64,000 nucleotides of DNA, from NCBI RefSeq assembly GCF_051014445.1, contig NW_027488377.1, positions 1,240,001-1,304,000 of the forward strand. Reading direction: 5' to 3'. Each line of letters begins with the position of its first letter. The first letter of the stretch is position 1. Under the pieces are notes generated by a model. The model did no database searches and was not told the DNA's origin. It saw only the letters and a list, made by a program, of their open reading frames with translations. Of the stretch, positions 1-7,005 are shown piece after piece. The translations under genes and the position numbers were made by a program. This DNA is from Colletes latitarsis. Lineage: Eukaryota > Arthropoda > Insecta > Hymenoptera > Colletidae.

Positions 1-820
1 AATGATTGCGAAATGTTTGTTGTCCCTCGGATGTTTGGAGTTGATGCCTCATAGATGTTGCAAATGACTCATCGACAGAAGTTTCGTAAATGTCTTCAGC
101 ATTGGTTCTGATCGATTGTATATCGGGAAATGTATTTATTGGCGTAGGCGGAACCGGGGAATCGTTTGACGTGACATTCAGTCGTTCCCGCTTCGATTGA
201 GCTGGTGTTGAGGTTACGAGCGAATTTTCCGATGGCATGTATAATCGTTTTCTATTTCTCTTATGTGCTGTGTTTCCTTTCGATTGGATTTTTGGTTTAT
301 GTGTTAATGTTTCATTCCCTTCAACGTTCATGCTCGTCAGCGATGGTATGTTAGCTTTTGTTGCTGTTGTATTTTCCACAATATATTTTAATGGCTCAAC
401 AACAGGTTTAAAGTATCTCTCCAACGCGATATCTTCCTCCATCTTGCCAGTTTTCAAAGCCTGATGTTTCTTGGAAACGGGGTCGCGGGCGGTTGCGAGT
501 TGGGGCTCGCAGCCGCCACTAAACGCGGCGATAGCGGCGGGATGGAGTGGCCCTGTCCCGCCGCTATGAGGCAGTGTGTCTACTGGGGGGACCGATTGTC
601 CCCCCGGGGGATGGGCGCGAAAGCGCGGGCACGGGGATGATACCGGAAGAATGCTTCGAGCGATTCCCGGTATCCTCCCAAAGCGTGCCGAAGGGTCACC
701 GTGGGGTTTTTAGTGGGTAGGTCCCGCGCCTGTCGTTGTACGGGCGCGGGGAATCCCACACACCCCTCCCACCTCTCCCCAAGGAGGTGGGAGGGAGTCT
801 TTCGAAGATTTTCCCCACGA

Positions 821-852
<32 letters not shown>

Positions 853-1000
853 CCTGATGTTTCTTCCGAATGGAATCACTGATTTTTGCAATTTCCTTCG
901 CTATTCTCACGCGATCCTTAATCTCCAGACTATCAATATCAATCATTGTGCCGCGGACGTTGCTTTCCACAGACGTGTCGATGACGATTAACCACCTCAC
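1..1000 (-). pseudogene. Unidentified viral/Polinton-associated protein, split by a retrotransposon insertion and cut by the window edge
   Basis: Reading leftward from an ATG at 998-1000, the frame is open to 866. It is then broken by a foreign insert and resumes at 472, staying open to base 1, so the C-terminus lies outside the window. Insert plus one target duplication is 393 bp, a multiple of three, and I find no stop in the flanking halves, so the gene was open until the insertion. The N-terminal part is charged and helical (residues about 20-50); the region after the insert is lysine-rich, then Ser/Thr/Pro-rich and probably disordered. It lies directly downstream of the packaging ATPase on the same strand (the ATPase ends at 997), which suggests co-transcription. 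I cannot assign a function; similar proteins seem to accompany Polinton-like elements in ants, but that is recollection. Confidence 0.6.
473..851 (+). mobile_element. 5'-truncated R1-clade element (3'UTR and poly(A) only)
   Basis: This segment is the reverse complement of the 3' ends of elements A and B (compare 31711-32080 and 47028-47385), ending in the same CCACGAC followed by about 30 A. It is flanked by a direct repeat, AAAGCCTGATGTTTCTT at 456-472 and 849-865; because of the poly(A), the true duplication could be 15-17 bp. It keeps the 3'UTR hairpin GATACCGG/CCGGTATC near 640-675. No coding sequence remains. The long unbroken A tail and exact duplication indicate a recent target-primed insertion, younger than the viral cassette it interrupts. 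The target bears no obvious likeness to either satellite. Confidence 0.93.
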
Positions 1001-1692
1001 GGTATCACAAACTCGTTAAATCCCTTTCTATAACGTCCATTGGACATCGCGCTATCCTTGTCTATCACCATGAAACCATACTCCCGTTGCCAACAATTAC
1101 GACACAAAGCGCAGAAAGCATCGTAAGACATGTCAATCTTTACGTGATCGTTGTACACATGTTTCAAGTTGGTGCCATCCTGCTTAAACAGAATCAGTAG
1201 ATTTGCATTCTCACGTATAAGATGTTTGGGAATCTTTGCATATGTCTGACAGAGATAGAAACAATCAACGTTCGAGTGGCGCCCCATTGCAAAGTATTCT
1301 CGTATCGTATCTTGCTTGTCGCATGCCACGTCATCGAAGATAAAAATGGAATTCGGAAGCGATTCGCTCGGTGGGATGACGTCAGTGTTATTTGAAAACG
1401 TAAAGTAACCAATTTCATCTATCGGAGCCAATAAATTCTCCAAATACTGATATTTCGGTTGTTGCAACGACTTGGAATACACGTACACGTTCTCGAAGCG
1501 AACGCCGTGAGGACTTTCCAACAAGCTCACTAGCACGTTGGTCTTTCCACAATTTGATGGACCACAAATGATGCAACGTATAGTGTTTGGTAGCATGCTA
1601 CCATGTTTGCGTCTTTGTTTCGAAGACATCATTTGCGATTTATCGTCGAAATTTAAGACGCGTATCGTCACAGGTTGTCGCACGAATCGCAT
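997..1692 (-). CDS. A32-like / FtsK-HerA-type DNA packaging ATPase of a Polinton/adintovirus-like element
   Basis: A 231-residue ORF. Walker A is GPSNCGKT at residues 44-51 and Walker B is hydrophobic IFIFDD at about 116-121, followed by a conserved CQTY segment near residue 149 as in the poxvirus A32 packaging-ATPase group. Such ATPases pump genomes into preformed capsids using ATP hydrolysis. The length suits the Polinton/adintovirus versions. The start at 1692 is the first ATG, next to the intergenic region shared with the rightward gene block. The frame has no break, unlike three of the virion genes to its right. Family assignment comes from the motifs and neighbours; the virus-like identity is supported by the adjacent capsid and protease remnants. 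Confidence 0.85.
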   Translation of the reverse strand: MRFVRQPVTIRVLNFDDKSQMMSSKQRRKHGSMLPNTIRCIICGPSNCGKTNVLVSLLESPHGVRFENVYVYSKSLQQPKYQYLENLLAPIDEIGYFTFSNNTDVIPPSESLPNSIFIFDDVACDKQDTIREYFAMGRHSNVDCFYLCQTYAKIPKHLIRENANLLILFKQDGTNLKHVYNDHVKIDMSYDAFCALCRNCWQREYGFMVIDKDSAMSNGRYRKGFNEFVIP

Positions 1693-1755
1693 GCTCCCTC
1701 TCTCTCTCTACGAACCGCGAAATTGATTTTGATACGTTGAAACGACGACGCGTCC

Positions 1756-1791
1756 TATTTATAGACCCACGTCGAAGCAAAACAGCTCAGT
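1756..1791 (+). promoter_or_regulatory. Candidate core promoter of the rightward virion-gene block
   Basis: A TATA-like TATTTATA at 1756-1763 is followed by an arthropod initiator, TCAGT, at 1787-1791. The spacing puts the TATA about 31-33 bp before the initiator A, the textbook distance. The first rightward ATG is at 1799, so the leader would be only about ten bases. The element lies between the divergent ATPase gene and the rightward genes. Confidence 0.5.
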
Positions 1792-1798
1792 ATTCGAA

Positions 1799-2056
1799 AT
1801 GCTTCTCGTTCTGTCGGATAATTGTGACATTCGAGACACCACATCTGAACAGCTGAAATATATACCAAAGATTATTCTACTCTACGAATTTGGCAGACAC
1901 ATTGAGCAGTTGTGGGATAGACTCTCCGAGCATATAAAAGCCGATTCTGAGGTTCGGCAGTATCGTAGGTGTCTGGAACATTATAATCGCCCTTGGCAGC
2001 GAACGCATATCGACGGTCCAGCACCACTGATTAAAAACTGCAGCGAATGTCGCTGA
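1799..2056 (+). CDS. Small unidentified protein upstream of the PLA2 virion gene
   Basis: An 85-residue ORF beginning just after the candidate TATA/initiator. The residues are mixed charged and hydrophobic with helical character (segments near 17-55), ending in a short Cys-containing tail. No domain is recognised and no signal peptide is visible. Its stop TGA (2054-2056) overlaps the ATG of the PLA2 gene (2047-2049) by ten bases, so the two are probably read from one transcript in different frames. It could be a real accessory gene of the element or a fortuitous ORF; its position first after the promoter favours a real gene. Confidence 0.45.
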   Translation: MLLVLSDNCDIRDTTSEQLKYIPKIILLYEFGRHIEQLWDRLSEHIKADSEVRQYRRCLEHYNRPWQRTHIDGPAPLIKNCSECR

Positions 2057-2733
2057 CGAGAGTAAAGAAAGGCGGTGGTTTGTTAAATCGAGCGATAAAC
2101 GCACTACCTATCGAATTACATATCCCAGGATACCAGTTTTGTGGTCCAGGAACTCATCTGGCAAAACGATTGGCTAGAGGTGATCAAGGCATCAATCCGT
2201 TGGACGCAGCGTGTCGCGAACACGATATTGCATATTCGCGTAGCAACGACCTCCGCGAAAGGCACGCAGCAGATAACGTACTCGCTGACAAAGCGCGAAA
2301 ACGCATCGTTGCGCGAGACTCGACTCTGGGTGAAAGAGGAGCTGCTACAGCTGTTTGGGCAGCTATGAAGGCCAAGACGAAAATCGGAATGGGGATGAAA
2401 TCAAAACCCCGCAAAAGGACTGTAAGAAAAGCATCGCAAAAGCGTATTCTTCCAGTGGCCAAACGGGGTGGTATATTACCATTTCTCCCGCTGCTAGGTG
2501 TTCTCGGATCATTAGCTGGCGGAGCGGCGGGGATCGCCAAGGCGGTAAACGATAATAAGGCAGCGCAACGTCAGCTGCAGGAAATGCAGCGTCATAATCG
2601 CTCCATGGAAGGTCGTAGACTTTATCTGACACCATACAAGCGCGGACAGGGAATCTCGAAACGAAGAAAAAAAAAACGCCGAAAAGACAATAAAAATGCC
2701 TGTGGGTGTAACTACCGACATGCAATTGAATGA
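2047..2733 (+). CDS. Virion phospholipase A2 with pX-like hydrophobic/basic tail (adintovirus/parvovirus-type vPLA2)
   Basis: A 228-residue protein. Residues 29-36 form the calcium-loop motif YQFCGPGT and residues 56-64 the catalytic helix CREHDIAYS with the His59-Asp60 dyad, as in the viral PLA2 family shared by parvovirus VP1 and adintoviruses. Known viral members hydrolyse phospholipids to help particles leave endosomes; that this copy is active is inference. A very basic stretch (about 108-140) is followed by a Gly/Leu-rich hydrophobic segment (143-167) and a Lys/Arg-rich C-terminus, resembling the adenovirus pX-like domain described in adintoviruses. The frame is intact. Its 3' end overlaps the protease gene by 38 bp. 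Confidence 0.82.
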   Translation: MSLTRVKKGGGLLNRAINALPIELHIPGYQFCGPGTHLAKRLARGDQGINPLDAACREHDIAYSRSNDLRERHAADNVLADKARKRIVARDSTLGERGAATAVWAAMKAKTKIGMGMKSKPRKRTVRKASQKRILPVAKRGGILPFLPLLGVLGSLAGGAAGIAKAVNDNKAAQRQLQEMQRHNRSMEGRRLYLTPYKRGQGISKRRKKKRRKDNKNACGCNYRHAIE

Positions 2734-3076
2734 GTTGGCAAAACGTATGCGTATTCCATTCTTTAGAGGTGTTTTTATGCGCAACGCGCTACCAACCGGA
2801 GGAGTACGTCGAAACGAGAGCGGTATCGTGAATTTGGACAATGTCGAGGGACCTGGGACTCATTGGGTGGCGTATGCGAAGAGAGGGCACCGAGCTGTAT
2901 ACTTCAACAGCTTTGGCCATCTTTGACCGCCTAAGGAATTGACACAATATTTGGATAATGATGATGATGTGAAAATTGAATACAATCGAACGTCTTATCA
3001 GGAGTATGATCTGAGCAATTGTGGACAACTATGTCTACGCTTTCTACAAACGATTAGCACCAAATTTAAGGATTGA
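2696..3076 (+). pseudogene. Adenain-like cysteine protease, interrupted by an in-frame stop
   Basis: The 5' part (76 codons) contains GTHWVAY with the candidate catalytic His56, then a strand matching the adenain acid region, but with Asn71 where family members have Glu or Asp. A TGA at 2924-2926 ends the frame. The same frame continues open to a TGA at 3074-3076 and contains the NCGQLC-type motif (about 3016-3033) expected to hold the nucleophile Cys. The truncated product would lack the nucleophile, so the gene is dead as a protease. In Polintons, adintoviruses and adenoviruses this enzyme matures virion proteins. It overlaps the PLA2 gene upstream, a compact viral arrangement. Confidence 0.75.
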
Positions 3077-3103
3077 CTCCCCGCCACACTGATTCAGTAC
3101 TAA

Positions 3104-3904
3104 CCGAGCAGTTTCTCGGAATATGTCGTTAACATTGATCTAACTGGCAAGAGTAGCATCCTCGCTGTAAGTTACTTTCCACCTATGGATTTGAGCGACG
3201 ATGATTACGAGCTTCGTCTAACAACCTTTGAAACGTATCATACAATACCAAACATCGACTCGAGCAACGATAAATTCTACTTCACCACAAACTATGACAC
3301 CACCACCACCAACAACAACAACAACAACAGCGTTGACACCGACCATGAATACATTACAATTCCCCACGGCTCTTACGAATTAGACGCCATTGCCAAGTAT
3401 TTGAAGCAGCGATTACTCGAGCGATATCCTTAAAATCTCGATGGTACCAATGATGCTGACAATGATGTGCATCCTATGGTGTTGCGTCCCACCAACAACA
3501 CCATGAAAAGCGAGCTGTACTGCTCGTTTGCCGTAGACTTTACGAAACCCAATAACATTGGATCGCTTTTGGGATTCTCGGCGAATCGGGTATTGAAATC
3601 AGGACAGTGGCACGAGTCGGACGACCCGATTAATATCATGAGCGTAAACATTATTCGCGTTGAATGTAGTGCGACCGCTGGTGCTTACAACAATGGGAAG
3701 CGCGTACATACGATACATGAATTTTCTCCGAGAGTCCCGCCAGGATATAAGATATCGGAAACGCCTGCACAGATCATTTACCTTCCAATCACCGCACGAA
3801 TCATTACGGATCTAACGATACGCGTTGTGGATCAAGACGGACGATTGCTAGATTTTCGAGGTGAAGAGATTACCATCAGACTGCACGTGCGACGACGACG
3901 ATAA
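3104..3904 (+). pseudogene. Minor capsid (penton-like) protein of the viral cassette, with one internal stop
   Basis: One frame is open from 3104 to 3904 apart from a TAA at 3431-3433. It includes a Thr/Asn-rich run encoded by ACC/AAC triplets (about 3298-3330) and ends in an Arg-rich tail. The pattern (an N-terminal segment with PPMDLS and TIPNI, a central IPHGSYE motif, beta-rich C-terminal half) is what I associate with the minor capsid/penton protein next to the Polinton-type major capsid gene; this is recognition, not a search. The first ATG in frame (3185) lies inside conserved-looking sequence that extends upstream to 3104 without an ATG, so the true start is lost or supplied by splicing. 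Confidence 0.6.
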
Positions 3905-3931
3905 TACCTGTGGTGCGAACGAACGAATGAG

Positions 3932-4102
3932 ATGCTTGCGTTGAACGATTCCAGAAACACGTTTCTTCCAAACGAAATTGTCTACAACAACAACAACAAC
4001 AGCAACAGCAACAGTAACAACTTTAATTACGCTAAAACGAAGGGGCTCAGTGCTGCAAACATTGCATTTTTGAAATCATTGGGATTCATTGTGCGCTTTT
4101 AA
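3932..4102 (+). CDS. Small ORF (56 codons) between the minor and major capsid genes
   Basis: ATG at 3932 to TAA at 4100-4102. The protein has an Asn/Ser-rich middle, encoded by AAC/AGC triplets (about 3984-4021), and a non-repetitive C-terminal segment resembling a short amphipathic helix (GLSAANIAFLKSLGF). It fills the gap between minor and major capsid genes almost exactly, ending eight bases before the major capsid ATG at 4110. No known domain. The triplet repeat could simply be a microsatellite, so coding status depends on conservation of the C-terminal segment. Confidence 0.4.
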   Translation: MLALNDSRNTFLPNEIVYNNNNNSNSNSNNFNYAKTKGLSAANIAFLKSLGFIVRF

Positions 4103-4109
4103 GTTGAAA

Positions 4110-5321
4110 ATGGCTGACATTCTAAGCATTGGAGGGAAGCCAATGTTTGATGATCGCATTATTAAGCTCAAGACTCACACATACAACTCATACGTTAACA
4201 CGACATTTGGACACAGTAATGAGATAAGAATACCTATACAACAGCAAGATTTATACACATTGCCATGTGAAAGTTTCCTCTACGTGGAGGGGAAATTGAC
4301 GATACATAAGCCAAATGATGCTTCAACGGTAATGTTGGGAAATAATTGCATGGCGTTCATATTTGATGAGATTCGATATGAGCTGAATGGTGTGGAGATT
4401 GATCGCAACAGAAACGTTGGAATAACTAGCACGCTCAAAAATTATGTATCACTGACATCCGATGAAGACAAAAATATGGAGAATGCTGGATGGAGCTTGA
4501 AACGACACGATGAGCTAGTAGTGAAAAATCATTTCAATTTTTGCGTCCCGCTCAAATATTTGCTGGGATTTTGCGAGGACTACAAACGGATGGTGATTAA
4601 TGCGCGTCACGAATTGATTTTAATACGATCGCGCAACGATAACAATTCTCTAATTGGACCTCCAACGTTGAAACCAGAAATTGAATTACTTAAAGTGCAA
4701 TGGCGGATGCCTCATGTAACGCTAAACGATGTTAATAAGCTATCGCTGCTACATGCTTTGGAAAGTGAGCAAAACCTGAGCATTAGTTTTCGCTCGTGGG
4801 ATCTGTACAAGTATCCTCTTTTACAGAGCACGACCAAGCATTCGTGGGCCGTCAAGACAGCCGCACAGCTGGAGAAGCCGCGATATGTTGTCTTTGCTCT
4901 ATAAACTGCTCGAAAGAATGTGATAATCGAAGATGCTACTCGGTTTGACCACTGCAAATTGACCAATGTAAAACTTTTTCTCAACTCGGAATTTTATCTG
5001 TACGATGACATGAACTTGGACTTTGACAAGAATAGGCACGCCATCTTGTTTAACATGTATACGCATTTCCGTAAATCGTATTACGGACATAGTTGCAACG
5101 AGGCATTATTCACCATTGCCCAATTTTTACAATTTGGCCCCCTCGTGGTGATTGACTGCTCGCGACAAAATGAGTCGATCAAGAATAGCACCGTGGACGT
5201 AAGCATAGAATTCGATTGTAAAGAGAATGTGCCGGTAAATACTACAGCCTACTGTCTCATTTTGCATGATCGGGTGGTTGAATACAATCCGCTGACAAAC
5301 GTGGTGCGCAAAATCAATTAA
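4110..5321 (+). pseudogene. Major capsid protein (Polinton/adintovirus-type, double jelly-roll), one in-frame stop
   Basis: I take the ATG at 4110 (context GAAAATGG) as start. The frame runs 264 codons to a TAA at 4902-4904 and continues open in the same frame to a TAA at 5319-5321, about 403 codons in all. The sequence resembles the insect proteins annotated as F54H12.2-like, which belong to Polinton-like elements. Such major capsid proteins form the hexon-like shell by the double jelly-roll fold; the fold here is inferred from family resemblance. Position after protease and minor capsid fits. A single nonsense change in an otherwise open long frame indicates recent decay. Confidence 0.72.
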
Positions 5322-5453
5322 ATCCCAACACTACTTACCTGCCTTCTTGTGTGCCAAATTCGTATTTCATCATGAAAATCGAGATGCTTTACGAGAAAGA
5401 CCACATTCTCCCGCATGTTTTGGAAGTGAGCGGATCTCTAAATTGTTCCGATA

Positions 5454-5993
5454 ATGACCGTACCAACATTTGTTGACCTGCAAGGGTTCATCGTTGATGG
5501 AAGGTTTGTGGTGAAGGAACTGACTGTCCTACGAAAAGGAACAATTCTCTCGCATTATATATTTGGGAGTTCGATACCGCAATATCTTCTTACGGAATCT
5601 GACAAATCATGCATCCGGTGGTTGACGACAAAACATCACGGGCTACGGTGGGAAGATGGAGACGTTCCGTACAGTATGGCTAAACAGCTAATTACGAAAG
5701 CTGTTGTTCATGTGGTCGATCAAGAAGATGACGCACCGCATATCGCATATGTTAAAGGGCTGCAGAAACGAGACTGGCTTGTGGATTTCCTCGATGAAAA
5801 TACGAGAGCGAGTGTGATCATTGAGACACTGGACATGGACTACGAGGATATCATATCTCTAAAAAAGCTAAATGCACTTAATACCTTACGATGTGGCAGA
5901 CACGCAAAGCACTGTGCCTTGCAAAATGTATTTAAAATATTCAACTGGTGGTCCAAACGCCAGAGAGAAATGCATAAAGAAAGTAAAATATAA
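5454..5993 (+). CDS. Conserved protein of the cassette, possible RNase H-fold/DEDD-type nuclease
   Basis: A 179-residue intact ORF. The N-terminus carries FVDLQGF (residues 6-12) followed by a strand with VVKELTVL, which looks like the first acidic motif of RNase H-fold exonucleases. A conserved His/Cys segment (CGRHAKHCALQNVF) lies near the C-terminus. I recall near-identical proteins in ants and aphids, annotated only as uncharacterised. The nuclease idea is inference from the first motif alone; the remaining acidic residues cannot be assigned with confidence. It is the last gene on the plus strand of the block, 132 bp after the capsid frame. No frame break. It could belong to a different mobile element abutting the cassette. 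Confidence 0.55.
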   Translation: MTVPTFVDLQGFIVDGRFVVKELTVLRKGTILSHYIFGSSIPQYLLTESDKSCIRWLTTKHHGLRWEDGDVPYSMAKQLITKAVVHVVDQEDDAPHIAYVKGLQKRDWLVDFLDENTRASVIIETLDMDYEDIISLKKLNALNTLRCGRHAKHCALQNVFKIFNWWSKRQREMHKESKI

Positions 5994-6598
5994 TCAATTT
6001 TTTAATACATATAAAAAATGATTTTTTTCATCTCTCCCATCCAACCTCCTGCACGTGATGTACTCTAGATTAAGACGATAGTTATAATTATTATGTAAAA
6101 GTAGTACCATATATGTTCAAACGGGGTACCATACACGTTCAAAGTGGTACGATTAATGTTTAAAGTGGTATGAGGCACGTTCAAAAGTTGGACAATACAC
6201 GTTCAAAAGTGGTACCATACACGTTCAAAAGTGGTATCCTACATGTTAAAGTGATATGGACTAGTCGAATGATGGGTCTAAAGAAGAAGGGGAACTGGCA
6301 CGGCTCAGCCAATGACACATGCATGGAAGAATTGGGATGGTCAGCGAAGATTTCGAAGAACATGAAGAACAAAGGCATCCTACTTTGCAAAGCTTGCTGT
6401 AGTTTCACCAACGACATCATGCCGTTGTAACACGGTGTCAAAAATTTGAAAATTTTCCTGTGAACAAGATGCGTATTTTCGAAAAGCTACGAATATGTGT
6501 GGTCGACACAATGCTCGAGATTAAATAAAAACCTCATAGTTTCTAATTTGAAATATAAAGACTTATTATGTAGTGACATCTTCATAATTCGCGAATTA
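5994..6598. other. Non-coding sequence right of the viral cassette
   Basis: AT-rich, with no supported gene. It contains the short tandem array at 6104-6257. The rest (6258-6598) has two overlapping 86-codon ORFs on opposite strands that look fortuitous. No terminal inverted repeat of a Polinton is recognisable, so the right boundary of the viral cassette is undefined. Confidence 0.6.
6104..6257 (+). repeat. Degenerate tandem repeat, about seven copies of a 20-23-bp unit
   Basis: The unit is roughly GTACCATACACGTTCAAAGTG, with substitutions and one-base length changes between copies. Seven consecutive copies can be aligned by eye, the best conserved being those from 6126 and around 6195-6240. 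Confidence 0.8.
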
Positions 6599-7005
6599 TA
6601 CAGGGTGGGGCAGTAACTATTAGCACCTCAGATATCTTCGAAACTATAAGTTTCACAGAAATGTTTGCTAAAGTAAATTGCACAGTACGAAGGGCGCTAT
6701 TGGGTGGCGATAATAGTTTTTTTGCAGATGGACGTACTTCGGATATTTGAAGGTCACATCCATTTTTTTAAATGGATCGGTATGTTTTTGCTTCCGTATC
6801 ACGATAGAGGACCTTAAAACGAGTTCAACGACCTATTACACAAGGTCATTGAAGGTCATAGAAAGTAGAGAAAGGCGATAATACTTACGGTTTTGGTAGT
6901 AAATGAAACATACGTGTTTAAATATCGCATTAATTCGAGGTATTTGAACATAGCATAAAAATTCGTTAAACAGTGTTGATTTCGAGGTACGTAACCGACC
7001 AGAGG
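6599..7005. repeat. Interspersed-repeat-like segment beginning with ACAGGGTGGGGCA
   Basis: The segment opens with a motif typical of insect repeat termini and continues with non-coding sequence containing several AAGGTCA repeats (about 6751-6862). I see no ORF, inverted terminus or target duplication. It abuts the 19-bp satellite near 7006. Confidence 0.35.

Noticed and set aside
701..991. Poly-Lys or poly-Phe proteins across the A/T runs at 822-851, 31685-31710 and 47001-47027
   Set aside because: Translations through retrotransposon poly(A) tails, not genes.
4089..4109. Extended start of the major capsid frame upstream of 4110
   Set aside because: The upstream extension begins with TTG, not a usable start in a eukaryote; the ATG at 4110 has good context.
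6170..6441. Two overlapping 86-codon ORFs on opposite strands
   Set aside because: No domain, no shared context with the cassette, and partly within the 22-bp array; probably chance.
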